NCBI GenBank assembly: GCA_963383645.1
Contig: OY726557.1
Span: 155,559,201-155,623,200, forward strand
DNA: 64,000 nt
Origin: Muscardinus avellanarius
Lineage: Eukaryota > Chordata > Mammalia > Rodentia > Gliridae
Direction: 5' to 3'
Below are positions 49,219 through 59,662 of the stretch, one piece after another (position 1 is the first letter of the stretch; the number at the start of each line of letters is the position of its first letter). The translations under genes and the position numbers were made by a program. Under the pieces are notes generated by a model, which had not been told where the DNA came from, did not search any database, and saw only the letters and a list, made by a program, of their open reading frames with translations.

Positions 49219-50040
49219 TAAAAAAAAATTTTAGGATGTTCAAGTCAAGCATCTAGTATAGCTGTTTGTGATCACATTAAGTATAAATTACAAATTTTAT
49301 TTGAGCCTTTTAGTACAGTATTATTTAATAGTGATTTTTCACTACAGGTAGATTAGTTCCCAGTTATTTTTTCTTGGAGCCAGGTTATACAAGTCAGGTC
49401 TCAAACAGAGTTGGCCTTGGAAAAACTGGAGCCTTGAGTTCTTAAATGATAGGACTGTACAAGCAAGGCTGAGTTTCTCAGCTCAGCACCCTCTGAGCCA
49501 GGAAGCAGTTGGCTCCATTTAAATCAGTTAAAAATAGACTAACCAGCAGTTAAAGTTTTCAGCACAGCAAAAAGCAGTGAGGACAAGGTTTATTCTTTGA
49601 TCTCCAAAGGTTTGCTTCATTGAGTCTGATAATGGTGCATGACGTGAAGAATGTTAGCTATACTCTGGTCTCACATTACCTGGGTTTTACTTAGTCATCA
49701 ATGTAATTTATCTAAGGGCAACTTGCTGCTAAAAAAAGAGCTCAGCTTGAAGGCTTCTAGCTTACGCAGCAGGAGTTTCTAGAAATTTTACCGCTGGTAA
49801 GGAAACTCTTATTTATGGAATCAGGGATCCTTGTTAACATTTTGACTGCAGTGGCTTGCAGGCAGGAAAATTTTATTTTATTTTTTTCTGTTACTAGATT
49901 GGTTACTATTTGCAGGAGGCTAGAATAAGTGCAGAATTAAGGATTTCCACTAAATCCAAGAGCTAAAGTAAACCAGATGAATATTGTAAAAATACTTAAA
50001 TATAGAATTACTTTCCCATTGATTTAAAACTATCCAGTAA
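49219..50040. other. Gene-free stretch of mixed composition
   Basis: Less AT-rich than most of the window (49340-49870), but no frame, RNA gene or repeat family is recognised. Confidence 0.45.
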
Positions 50041-50250
50041 GCCAGGCATGGTGGTACATGCTTTTTATCCCAGTACTTCAGAGGCTGAGACAGGTCAATT
50101 GCTGGTTCATGGAGAGTATCAACAATTTAGCAAGGGACTCAGCTACTTGGTGAGATCCTGTTCCAAAATTAAAACAAATATTAAATCAGGCTGGGGGATG
50201 TAGTTCAGAGGTAGAATTCCCTGATTTTAATCCCTAGTACCAGGAAGAAA
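50041..50250 (+). mobile_element. B1-dID-type SINE
   Basis: GCCAGGCATGGTGGTACATGC head, GGCTGGGGGATGTAGTTCAGAGGTAGAATTCC ID-like part with recognisable box A, CCCTAGTACC end. Moderately diverged. Confidence 0.88.
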
Positions 50251-50391
50251 GAAAATGTCAAGTACATTTTTATAGAGATTTGTAGGATTAGGTATACTTT
50301 AACCTAATAAAATGAGTTAATGACATGCCCATGACATGCCTATGCTTAAAAATGGGAAAATTGGTAGTCATATTCGGATAAGTTTCATTTT

Positions 50392-50568
50392 TTTTTTTTT
50401 GGTGGTACTGGGGTTCCTGGAAACCCTTCTACCTCCCAGACATATTTTATACTTTTTATTTGGAAACAGGGTCTCTTAAGCCGGCGTCGCTGGCTTTGAA
50501 CTTGCACAATTCTCCTGTCTCCGCCTCCCAAGTGCGGTCATTACAAGCTTGCGCCATCACGCCCAGCT
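50392..50568 (-). mobile_element. B1-dID-type SINE at a reused target
   Basis: Reverse copy lacking part of the middle. Flanked by aagtttcatttt at 50380-50391 and 50569-50580. The second copy is also the left flank of the next insertion. Confidence 0.92.
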
Positions 50569-50580
50569 AAGTTTCATTTT

Positions 50581-50635
50581 TTTTATTGGTGCATTGTAAT
50601 CATACATTTTAATGGACTATGAGATGGTAGAAAAT
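50581..50635 (-). mobile_element. 55-bp L1 3' end micro-insertion
   Basis: TTTTATTGGTGCATTGTAATCATACATT is the complement of an L1 terminus. Bracketed by aagtttcatttt at 50569-50580 and 50636-50647, so this tiny piece is a complete insertion event. Confidence 0.75.
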
Positions 50636-50761
50636 AAGTTTCATTTTGAATAGGAACTTTTTAAATTATAAAAATGAAGAAAAATAACTAATTCCAGTTG
50701 TAAAATAGTAGCATCTCTGTTTAAATATCCAAGAATGTGTGGCACACACCAGTAATCCCAG

Positions 50762-51061
50762 TGACAAGTTGGGTCCCTCCCCCTTCTCGTGGAGGAGGAA
50801 CCCTGGAGAAGAAGGAGGAGACTCTGCTAAGCGATATCACAGGGGATATCATGAGGCAGGCAATGTCGCAAGAGAAGTGGCATTCCCACGCATAGTCCCA
50901 CCCCCAAGCCTTAAAAAGAGAGCCATTTTCCCTCCAGCCTCTGAGGGGCCTGCAGGTCTCTGGGAGGTCCAGCCCCTATCCCTGAGAGGACAATATTAAA
51001 ACATTAAAATGCTTACCGCACTTCCTGGTCTCTCTCGTCTCTTTACCATGCCTACCTAACA
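50762..51061 (+). mobile_element. Class I ERV 5' LTR
   Basis: Begins TGACAAGTTGGG and ends CCTAACA immediately before a two-base spacer and the primer binding site, as in gammaretroviruses. TTAAAAA at 50911-50917 is the TATA-like box; ATTAAA at 50995-51000 and 51003-51008 are polyadenylation signals. About 300 bp. The 5' end is inferred. The 27 bases just before it (50735-50761) look like the start of a B1 element, so the provirus may have inserted into a SINE. Confidence 0.65.
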
Positions 51062-51063
51062 TC

Positions 51064-51081
51064 TGGTGCCGACACTGGGAT
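51064..51081 (+). other. Retroviral primer binding site, tRNA-His-like
   Basis: TGGTGCCGACACTGGGAT. TGG is the complement of tRNA CCA, and the rest agrees with the tRNA-His-type site of RTVL-H-like elements at about 15 of 18 positions as I recall it. It lies two bases after the LTR end, as expected. Confidence 0.6.
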
Positions 51082-52242
51082 GATTTTTTTTTTTAATTTA
51101 TTTTAATTAAAGACTTTTTTTTTTTAAATTCCCTTCTGCCCCTGCTGCTGCTGCGTGCTCTGTGCAGCCTTGGTGGGAACTTCAGCCTTCCCAGATCCAC
51201 CAGGGCGCACTGATCCACTGGGACCTTGCCTATACCGCCCGCTGTTTTTTCACTAGGCCACCAGAGATCACTGCTGGAGGACCATCACCATCTCAGATCC
51301 TCTGAGATCCTCTGAGGGCCTCCCTGCCCTGCCCAGTGCCCTCCCTGACTGGAGACCTTAAGCCACCCTTTTCCAGCCCCACATCCCACGGCTGCAGCTC
51401 CACTCTGCTCCACCTAGGTCTGACCTTCAGCTGACCCAGACAAGTGCCCAGGTTCCTTTCCCTGCTCCCTCTACCTGTGCTTCCTCCTGCCTGGCCAGGT
51501 GTCCCACCTTTCCCAGACTCTGACCCTCCTGCCCTACCCCAGCCCTGACTCTGGCAATCCTGCCTGCCTGGTCAAACCGAGTGGGATACATGACACATGG
51601 CCTGAACTCAGTGGCTGCCAGGTGCCTGGCAGTCATTTGTTGTTGTTGTTGTTGTTGTTGTTGTTTTCCATACCACAGACCGGGTAACAATGCAGTCCAG
51701 TGGCTTGCTCGCCCTGAAAGCCAGCAGCCATTTACCCCAGCTGCACACTCGCCCTGGGAGCAGGCAGCCATCTTACCACCCAGCCAGATGCTCCTCCTAG
51801 GATCAGCCAGCAGCCATCTTGATTTCCATCCAGCCCAGAGAGCCAGCCCGCATCTTGGATACCACCCAGCCAAGCCCTTGCGGCCATCTTAAACCTCATC
51901 CAGCCCTAATCCCACCCAAAAGCTCCACAGCGTGCCCCCTGCTCTGCAGCCTCTCAGCACTCCGGTTCCAGTCATCACTGCCTAATAACACTACACTGTG
52001 GTAAGCTTCCCCTTCCTTAGATAAGCAGGTTCCGGCATTTACCCTCATTCAGACTTGGGCTCATGGCTGTTAAATAAACCCAAATATTTGGTTACCAAGT
52101 TCTCTGGGGGTAGCCAGGCTGCCCTAGAGTTATGTAAAGGGAATGAAGATGTCCTTCTCTAACACAACCACGTTGTTTCTGGGCGGTAGGCAGGATCTTG
52201 GGATGTCAAATTCCTGTTTTCATCCTCACCCACTGACCAGTC
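51082..52242 (+). other. ERV leader between primer site and gag
   Basis: About 1.16 kb, C-rich, unusually long. Contains a (TTG)n microsatellite at 51637-51664 and, from 51717 to 51895, five imperfect copies of a CCAGC..GCCAT(C)TT motif spaced 30-60 bp apart. Open frames on both strands here (up to 148 codons) carry no known domain and are probably incidental. Packaging signals would be expected here but cannot be seen. Confidence 0.5.
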
Positions 52243-52698
52243 ATGGGGGGAAGCCAGCCATCAAAGATAGACTCCCAGTCCACACTAGGCTGTGTTCTGA
52301 TTAATCTCCAGACTCTAGGTTAATCTGAGGAACTGTGCCCTGAGCAACTCATATCTTTCTGCACAAAGGTCTGGCCCACTTATGAGTTGGGTAATGGTTC
52401 TCGATGGCCTGAGATGGGTATGTTAGATCTTAAAATGTTGACTGATCTCAGTAACTTTAACAAACAGGCAGATAAATGGTCAGAGGTTCTGTATGTGCAG
52501 GCTTTTCTGTGCATGCATTCCCAGCTTTACCTTTCCACCCCTCCTGGCTCTACTGCTCGAGTCATGCTCACTGGGGATTTCTGCGAGCCACAGCTGCCAT
52601 CTTGGTCGCCACGTGGCACCTCACATGCGCCACCTGGTGGTCTTTCTGGGTCACAGGCCTACAATCTGCTAACTCACAGTTGCCATTTGTGATGACAC
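52243..52698 (+). pseudogene. ERV gag, matrix region
   Basis: Starts with ATG-GGG (Met-Gly, the myristoylation site of retroviral Gag) and continues in one frame through Leu-Gly-Cys-Val-Leu, Val-Trp-Pro-Thr-Tyr and a Lys-Trp-Ser-Glu-Val-x-Tyr-Val-Gln motif typical of class I ERV matrix. An in-frame TAA at 52321-52323 and a stop near 52690 break it. It would direct Gag to the plasma membrane if intact. It shares its frame with the capsid and zinc-knuckle segments downstream. Confidence 0.7.
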
Positions 52699-52938
52699 GT
52701 TAATGTTGGAGTCTGACCTGGCCGAGTTATAAGCCCCATTTCCTGACAACCCTGACCCACAAGACCTCTCCTTACCATCACAGCCATCATATTATTCCGG
52801 GGCAGCCTCTCATTCTAACCCACTCCTTTCTTCTCCACCTTTCTCCCTAAGGGACCAACCCTTACCTCCCCATCTCCTATTCCTGTAGGTCACCACACCC
52901 GTTCCAGAAACCCCACTTCTCTCATGGCCCCGCTTTGA

Positions 52939-53650
52939 GAAGTGGCTGGTGTAGAAAGCGTGGTCCATGTCCATGTTCCTTTTTCCTTTCCTGACCTTGC
53001 TCAATTTGAAAAGAGACTGGGTTCTTTTTCCGCCAATCTCTTTTGCTTTATTAAGGAATTCCAACATATTGTACAAGCATATGATTTAACTTGGTGGGAT
53101 CTTCATGTAATTTTAATCTCTTCTTTAACCCCAGACAAACAGAATCATATTCTGAAGGCTGCCAGTGAATGTGCCAATCAGGCTCACCTAACCAATCCAC
53201 AGCTCCCTACCGGAACAGCTACAGTTCCTTCTGAGGATCCCCACTGGGATTATAATGACAGGGATGAGGGAATAAAAAAGATGAATCACATGATACTATG
53301 CCTTCTTGATAGCATGCGAGATGCCTCCCACAAAGCAGTTAATTATGATAAGTTTAAGGAAGTCACTCTGGGTCCAAAAGAAACCCAGAGGTTTTTCTTA
53401 ATTGGTTTCAAGAGGCTTTTACCCTCTATACCGGCTTAGGTCTGTCTTCTGAGGCAGGCTCAGTAGTATTGGCAATCCATTTTATTGGGCAATCAGCACC
53501 TGATATTCAGAGAAAATTTAAAAAGGCTGAGGACGGTCCTCAAACTCCTATCCAATATTTGGTAAACATGGCATTTAAAGTTTTTTAATTCTAGAGAGGA
53601 ACAGGCAGAAGTGGAGTGTACACTCTGATTTCACCAGTTGGCAGATTTAT
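52939..53650 (+). pseudogene. ERV gag, capsid region
   Basis: The frame starting at 52939 (just after an in-frame TGA at 52936-52938) reads Pro-Phe-Ser-Phe-Pro-Asp-Leu near the start, a Trp-Asp motif before a Leu-Leu-type helix, Pro-x-Trp-Asp-Tyr near 53242, and a Gly-Pro-x-Glu-x-x-x-x-Phe motif near 53371. This is the order of the gamma-type capsid with its major homology-like region. A frameshift at about 53395-53405 leads to a stop at 53437. The capsid continues in another frame (Ser-Ala-Pro-Asp-Ile at 53494-53509) and has further stops near 53586. Not functional. Confidence 0.75.
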
Positions 53651-53757
53651 ATGCCAAAGCCCTTGGAGCAGCTCTGCAGCCAGCTGAGGAAGGTCAGCCC
53701 TGGGGGTGATGACCACCACCTAGGGTAGGCTGGAAGAAACAGCAGCCACCTCCAGGA

Positions 53758-53945
53758 GCCTGTTTCAAATGTAGACTCACTGGTCACTGGGCATGTGGTT
53801 GCCCCCAGCCACGTCCACCAACCAGGCTGTGCCCTGCGTGTGGCCAGGATGGACACTGGGAAAGTGGGTATCCATGGAGAAGAGGTGAGATTCAGGTGCC
53901 TCAACACGGGGGAACCACCCTTCCAGATCAGGCCTCGCCATTGGC
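53758..53945 (+). pseudogene. ERV gag, nucleocapsid with two zinc knuckles
   Basis: Two CX2CX4HX4C boxes in one frame: 53761-53802 is intact (Cys, Cys, His, Cys); 53830-53871 has Tyr (TAT 53869-53871) in place of the last Cys. Nucleocapsid binds genomic RNA. Sequence recognisable as retroviral ends near 53945, and protease, pol and env are absent. Confidence 0.8.
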
Positions 53946-54040
53946 CCTACTCTGCCTGGCTGAGTAGGGCCATACTCTGGCCCTGAGTAGCCTCTGTACT
54001 CTGAGTAGGGCCCTACTCTGGCACTACTCTGCCTGGCTTG
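53946..54040. repeat. Short tandem and palindromic junction repeat
   Basis: About 95 bp made of CCCTACTCTG, GAGTAGGGCC and CTCTGGC pieces repeated 3-5 times in both orientations. GAGTAGGGCCCTACTC at 54003-54018 is a perfect 16-bp palindrome. It sits exactly between the truncated ERV and the inverted L1. Confidence 0.85.
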
Positions 54041-55075
54041 CCATTCTGATTGGGATTAGGTGGAATCTCAGCGTAGTTTTGATTTGCATGTCCCCGATGG
54101 CTAAGGATATTGAACATCTTTTCATGTATCTATTGGTCATCTGTGTCTCTTCTGTGAAGTGTCTTTTCAGTTCAGTGGCCCATTTCTTGATTGGGTTATT
54201 TGTTTTTTTAGTGTAGAGTCTTTTGAGCTCTTTATATATTTTGGATATTAACCCTCTATCAGATTGGTGGCTGGGAAAGATCTTCTCCAATTCTGTAGGC
54301 TTTCTCTTTAGGTGCTTCATGGTTTCCTTTCATGAGAAGAAACTTTTTAGTTTGATGCCATCCAACTTCATAATACTTCCTTTAATTTCTTGCACTTTAG
54401 AGGTCTACCTAAGAATAAACCTAACCAATGATGTAAAAGACCATAAAACATTAAAGAAAGAAATTGAAGAAGACCTTGGAAGATAGAAAGATATATTGCT
54501 CATGGATAGGCAGAATAAATATCACCAAAATGACCATTCTGCCAAAAGTGATCTACAGATTTTAAACAATTCTATCAAAATACCAATGACATTTTTCATA
54601 GATTTAGAAAAATTAGTCATGAACTTTTTATGGAGGAAGTAAAGACCCAGAATAGCCACAAGCAATCCTCAGCAATAAGAACCAAGCAGGAGACATCACA
54701 ATTCCTGACTTCAAATTACACTATAGAGCAATAATAGTAAAAATAGCATTGCATTGGCCCAACAACAGGCATACTGATCAGTGGAACAAAAGAAATGATA
54801 CAGAAACAAACCCACACACCTATAGTCAAATGATCTCCGACAAAGGGGCAAAACTCATACACTGGAGAAATGATAGGCTTTACAACAAATGGTGCTGGGA
54901 GAACTGGTTATTCATTTGTAGAAAGATGGATCTAAATCCTTACCTCTCACCATGTACAGGAATCAACTTGAGATGGATCAAAGACTTAGAAATTGGACCA
55001 GAGACTGTAAAGTTGTTAGAGGAGGGCATAGCCTCAACATTCCAACATATAAGCACAGGTAGAAATCTCTTTTTT
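54041..55075 (-). mobile_element. Inverted (twin-primed) L1 ORF2 fragment
   Basis: 54041-54395 encodes, on the minus strand, the ORF2 part after the reverse transcriptase ([19 protein letters not shown]). 54400-55075 encodes, on the plus strand, the part directly preceding it in ORF2 (Asp-Gln-Trp-Asn, Asn-Lys-Trp-Cys-Trp-Glu-Asn-Trp, Arg-Trp-Ile-Lys-Asp-Leu). The outer plus-strand end abuts, in protein order, the start of the minus segment: the signature of 5' inversion by twin priming. The true 3' end and A-tail are missing at 54041. Confidence 0.75.
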
Positions 55076-55412
55076 AAAAGTTTCTACAATTATCTATGGT
55101 TAGATGACCTAATCTTCCAGTAGAATATTCAGAAACAGCACATGTGCTCAGTAAGTTCTGGAGATCTTCAGTGTTGTTCATTGGTTTGCTATATTTTTGG
55201 TACTGAAGAAAAGCTTGGATTGATATGTATGCATTAGCTTTGTACTTAGTATTAGATTTTCTCTTTCTATCATTGATTCTATTTCATCTTTTTCTACTGT
55301 GTCTCTCCAGCTCTTTTGTTATGGTTTCTCATTTACTTCCATTTTATGGATCCACCAGCTTAAAATGGCAGAGAGAGAGATCTATAGGATGAGATATTTA
55401 CTTCTCCATTTT

Positions 55413-55596
55413 TTTTTGGGGGGGGGGTTACTGGGGTTCCTGGAAGCCCTTCTACCTCCGGGCTCCACTACCAGACCGATTTTATATTTTTGAAACAGGG
55501 TCTCTTACGCCAGCGCGGCTGGCTTCGAACCTGCGTGATCCTCCTGTCTCCACCTCCCAAGCACAGGGATTACAAGCGTGTACCATCATGCCCGGC
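55413..55596 (-). mobile_element. B1-dID-type SINE with 15-bp TSD
   Basis: Reverse copy with T/G-rich tail, CpGs preserved (GCCAGCGCGGCTGGCTTCGAACC). TSD ttacttctccatttt at 55398-55412 and 55597-55611. Young. Confidence 0.93.
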
Positions 55597-55611
55597 TTAC
55601 TTCTCCATTTT

Positions 55612-57240
55612 ATTTTCAGAGATTTTGAGGTAGTGATATTCTCTGATTTCTAGGAATTCTAAAAATATGATTCATGTATTTTTATTTCTATTTTTTGCTA
55701 ATTTGGGCAAATGCATATTTGGACTTAAAAATGAAAAGACTTCCATTCTTTTCCATGCTCCTATACAATATTTTCTAAGAACATTTGTTCAGAACAAGGT
55801 AAAACCAGTGATATGCTATGGTGAAGACATTCGGGCATGATTCAACTGAAAAACTTAGAATAATATTATAAAAGATTCTTGATCTTTTACAACTTTGTGC
55901 TTGAAAATATATCACAGGGGTAAAGGCTAACATTAGAGGTAGAGAGAAATTTCTTTTCATTTTAGTTCATAACAAGGTGAAACTCCAGGCCTGGACGATA
56001 AGCAGGGGAATAAAGTACATGGTACTTAGCCTGTGGCTCGGAATTATGATTACAACTTGGATTAGCAAAGGAAAAAGGATAGTAAGAAATATCTTCAAGA
56101 TATTTACAGCTTGTAGAATCTGGAATTTAATAGTATTATTATTCATCTAAGTTTGTTTCTTCTTTCTGTGTGAAAATTTGTTTCTCCACATCTCCAGAAC
56201 AATTGTCTAAACATTACAAAGTTGTATTGAGTATATTTAATGAGTCAAAAAAGTGGGACTTATGCCACACAAGAGAATGGATTACGATAGTAGCAATAGA
56301 CTAGAAATGAAGAATATAAGATATAAGATATAATTTTCAAAGCTCTGAAACCATGGATTTCCCAAGCAGAATACTGGCAGTGTGAATAGTGACAATGAGG
56401 ATAAGTCTGAAGTATGTAAACATTCATCAAAGAACAGAAAGTAATCAAATATGAATAAACTTTTCTTGTAAATTCATTAGAAATTATATTTGTGAAGCAA
56501 AAGAAAACTTAATATTTGCAGGCTAGATAATCTGTGGGCATTTTATATGCATATTAATCAGTTATAACTCCCTAGTTCCAAGTGATTAAACACAACTTAA
56601 ATTAGCTGAATAAAAAATTATAGATACTGAGTTGGTCCTTCAGAACTGAATCATTTAAATTTATATGTGGCTTTAGTTATACCCTAGAACTTGAGCTATG
56701 GATGGCATTCAGTGTCTCCTTTACTGACTCACTTATGCTTCTTACATACAAAAATTTAATTTTTTTGGCTAACTTACTAATGGCCTAGAGAATCTATGAG
56801 CTTCAGAATCATATTATAGCACCCTCAAGATTGGATAAGAAAGAAACTTTCTCCATCATGTTATTCAAAAAGAAATAAAAAGCAAAGGCCTTCACGTAAC
56901 TTTTTAGTTCTCCTTTTTTGAGTGTATAACCAAAAAATGAAAAATTTACTATTTAAATAATAATAGATACTGAAATGAACTATTGTGTACTTATAAAAAT
57001 GTAATGGAATAGTTACAGTAAGACTTCACTGCTAGGCAAATTTTACTATTATTATTAATTTGATTATCAGGGACTAATTTTATAGAAAATATAGTTATTT
57101 TTCATATTTTTTCATTTAAATATAGTTTAATTAGTTAAAACAGTATTTATATACATAAAGATTGCTACACAAATACAAGAACCATTATTTTATTTACAGT
57201 TCAGAAAATTGTTTCATTTTTGTTGAGTTTTGCTTTTTTT
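55612..57240. other. Gene-free AT-rich stretch
   Basis: No gene or clear repeat recognised. Confidence 0.5.
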
Positions 57241-57259
57241 AATTTTTTTTATTAGTCCA

Positions 57260-57421
57260 TGAAGCTGATGTGGTTGCACATGCTTTTAATCCCAATACTT
57301 GGGAAGTTGAAACAAGAATTGCAGGCTAGAGGACAGCCTCTTTAACATATTTATTTATTTATCCTCCTTGTACTGGCCTCTCACATACTGAAATTACAGA
57401 TATGCACTGCTTTGCCCCGCA
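57260..57421. mobile_element. Two abutting SINE fragments in opposite orientation
   Basis: 57260-57346 is a plus-strand B1 head (GATGTGGTTGCACATGCTTTTAATCCC). After an ATTT-rich spacer, 57358-57421 is a minus-strand B1 head (CACATACTGAAATTACAGATATGCACTGC). Both are diverged. Confidence 0.6.
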
Positions 57422-57514
57422 GTTAATGTACTTAATATACTTTAAATTCAGGTATAATTTACCAAAGCTTATGGTATACAACTAAAAAATTTCTTTTAAA
57501 TCAGGAATAAGAAA

Positions 57515-57722
57515 GCCAGGCATGGTGATGCATGATTATAATCCCAGTACTTAGGAGCCTGAGACAGGAGGATTACAAGTGCTTGGGCAGTCTCATCTGT
57601 TTAATGAGACCTTCCACAACCAGTGAGACCCTGTTTCAAAAATAAAGAAGAAAATAAGGCCGGGGTGTGGCTCAGAGGTAGAATGCTTCTGGATTTAATT
57701 CCTGGTGCCACAAACCAAAACG
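57515..57722 (+). mobile_element. B1-dID-type SINE
   Basis: GCCAGGCATGGTGATGCATGATTATAATCCCAG head to GGTGCCACAAACC tail. Possible TSD tcaggaataagaaa / tcaggaagaaaa at 57501 and 57723. Confidence 0.88.
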
Positions 57723-57926
57723 TCAGGAAGAAAACAAGGATGGCCACTATCACCATTTCTATTCAGTATAGTACTTGAAATTATAGCCAAAACAATAAGA
57801 CAAGATTAAGAAAATTAAAGGGATAAAAATATGAACAGTACAACTGAAAAAAACTATATAAACTGGACTTAATTAAAATTCAAAATCTGTGTGTTTCAAA
57901 AGACACCATTAAGAAAGTAAATGGAT

Positions 57927-58120
57927 GGCCGGGTGTGGTTGTGCATGCTTATAAACCCAGCAATTGGGAGGCTGAGACTGGATGATTGCACAGGTTCAAA
58001 GCCAGCCTCAGCCTCAGAAACATAGTGAGACCCTGTTTCCAAATAAAATATAAAATATATCTGGTAGTATAGCCTAGAGGTAGAAAAGCCCCTGGGTTCC
58101 ACCCCCAGTATCACATAAGA
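57927..58120 (+). mobile_element. B1-dID-type SINE inside ancient L1
   Basis: Complete copy. TSD taagaaagtaaa lies before (57910-57921) and after (about 58117-58128) the insert. Confidence 0.88.
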
Positions 58121-58259
58121 AAGTAAAAGAACAACCCATAGGATAGAAGAAAATACTCATAAATCTTATATGCAAAGTGATTATCTCTAGAGCACACAAC
58201 AACACAACGCATCACAGTCTATTTTCTGCTTATTATAATGAAGTATAATAAGTATTATA

Positions 58260-58285
58260 GTTTATAGTATTATAATACTATAAAC
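58260..58285. repeat. Perfect 26-bp palindrome
   Basis: From GTTTATAGTATTA onward the second half is the exact reverse complement of the first, with no spacer. Lies just left of the MaLR LTR within the broken L1. Confidence 0.9.
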
Positions 58286-58289
58286 ACAG

Positions 58290-58625
58290 AAGATTAAAAA
58301 GAGAGGTTTATTTGGGTTCACAATTGTGGTCAAAGATCAAGGGTCACATATTTCCATGGTCTTCTTGCTGGCCAGGTGCTGAGGTGGTATAGGAAATTCC
58401 TTGGTAACAGGGAGCATGAAAGAGAATTATCAAAAGTGGTATTTATAGCAAAGCATTCTTGGGATAACTCTTTCATTACATACATGATTAACCTATTAAT
58501 GAAAGCAGAGGCCTAAACACCTCCTCAAGGTCCTTTCCAGTCACCATTTTTAATATCTTAATATAGGAATTAAAATTCAACATGGGTACTCGGACAGGGA
58601 TCAAATCATATTAAAACCATAGCAC
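58290..58625 (-). mobile_element. MaLR-type LTR inside ancient L1
   Basis: Minus-strand order of an MLT1/MST-like LTR: AGAGGTTTATTTGGGTTCACAATTGTGG, GGGAGCATGAAAGAG, CACCTCCTCAAGGTCC, AAATTCAACATGGGTACTCGGACAGGG. Confidence 0.55.
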
Positions 58626-59268
58626 AACTCAATAAAGAAGTTAGAATTTTTAACTACAGTATTGTGAATGTAATTGACATTTATACAAAGAAGATACATT
58701 GGTCAATCAAAAAGTGTACAAAATGCTCATCATTTGCTATAAAAGAGATGAAAATACGAGCCACAATGAGCACCAAAGTCACACATGCAAGGTGAGTATA
58801 ATTTAAAAAGACAGATAATGACAAATATTGGTGAAGATGTGGAAACTGGAACCACCATATACTGTTAATGGGAACCATTAAGTGCTGCATCCATTTTGGT
58901 AAATAGCCTGGTAGTTTCTGGAAAGTTTCAACAGAGTTTTGCTCCCAGTTCATAAGAGAAATAAAAACATATGTGCACACAAACACTTGTAAGCAAATGT
59001 TTGCTAAAACCTCATTTATAAAAGACAAAATGTATAAATAACCCAGTGCTTATAACCAATGAGTAGACAAACAAGACATGATATATCCACATAGTGGAAA
59101 TTATTTATAAATAAAAGGAATGAAGTACTGACACATGTGACCACATAGATAAACTTGAAATCAATTTGCTGAGAATAAGAAGCCTGTAAAAATGGTCATA
59201 TATCTTGTGATTAAATCTCTATGAAATTTCTTGGATAGGAAAATCTATAGAGACGAAAATAATTAGCA

Positions 59269-59519
59269 GTTGCTGGGCATGGTGGCGCATGCTTGTAATT
59301 CCTGTGCTTGGGAGGCCAAGACAGTAGGATCACACAGGTTCAAAGCCAACCTCAGCTACTTAGTGAGGCTCTCAGCAACTTAGTGAGACCCTGTTTCTAA
59401 ATAAAATATAAAATAGGTCTGGGAGTATACCCCAGAGGTAGAAAGCCTCTGGGTTCCACCCATAGCACCAACAAAATTAATAATAATAATAATAATAATA
59501 AACAATAATACTAATAATA
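59269..59519 (+). mobile_element. B1-dID-type SINE with TAA-rich tail
   Basis: Complete copy with tail (TAA)n from 59477. TSD aattagca at 59261-59268 and 59520-59527. Confidence 0.92.
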
Positions 59520-59662
59520 AATTAGCACTCGAGTATGTGTGGAGAGAATGAGTAAAACAGTAGGCAAGTAGTAAAGAACACAGTGGGGAAACTTGGGAAG
59601 GGATGGTGAAAATGCTATAAAATCTATTGCGATTATACTACTCTGAATATACTAAAATTTAA

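Larger units (their letters stand above)
57725..59265 (+). mobile_element. Ancient L1 ORF2, interrupted
   Basis: 57725-57926 begins in the RT domain (codons like Pro-Phe-Leu/Phe-Ser-Ile-Val-Leu-Glu) and then jumps, through an internal deletion, to the segment coding Leu-Asp-Leu-Ile-Lys-Ile-Gln-Asn-Leu. It continues at 58121-58205 and again at about 58626-59265 with C-terminal ORF2-like text (ATTGGTGAAGATGTGGAAACTGG). Two younger insertions split it. More diverged than the other L1 copies here. Confidence 0.6.

Noticed and set aside
51427..51873. 148-codon minus-strand frame
   Set aside because: Antisense to the ERV leader and includes a glutamine run from the (TTG)n microsatellite. No domain.
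58681..59028. 115-codon minus-strand frame with hydrophobic stretches
   Set aside because: Antisense to an ancient L1 ORF2 remnant. The hydrophobicity comes from AT-rich composition.
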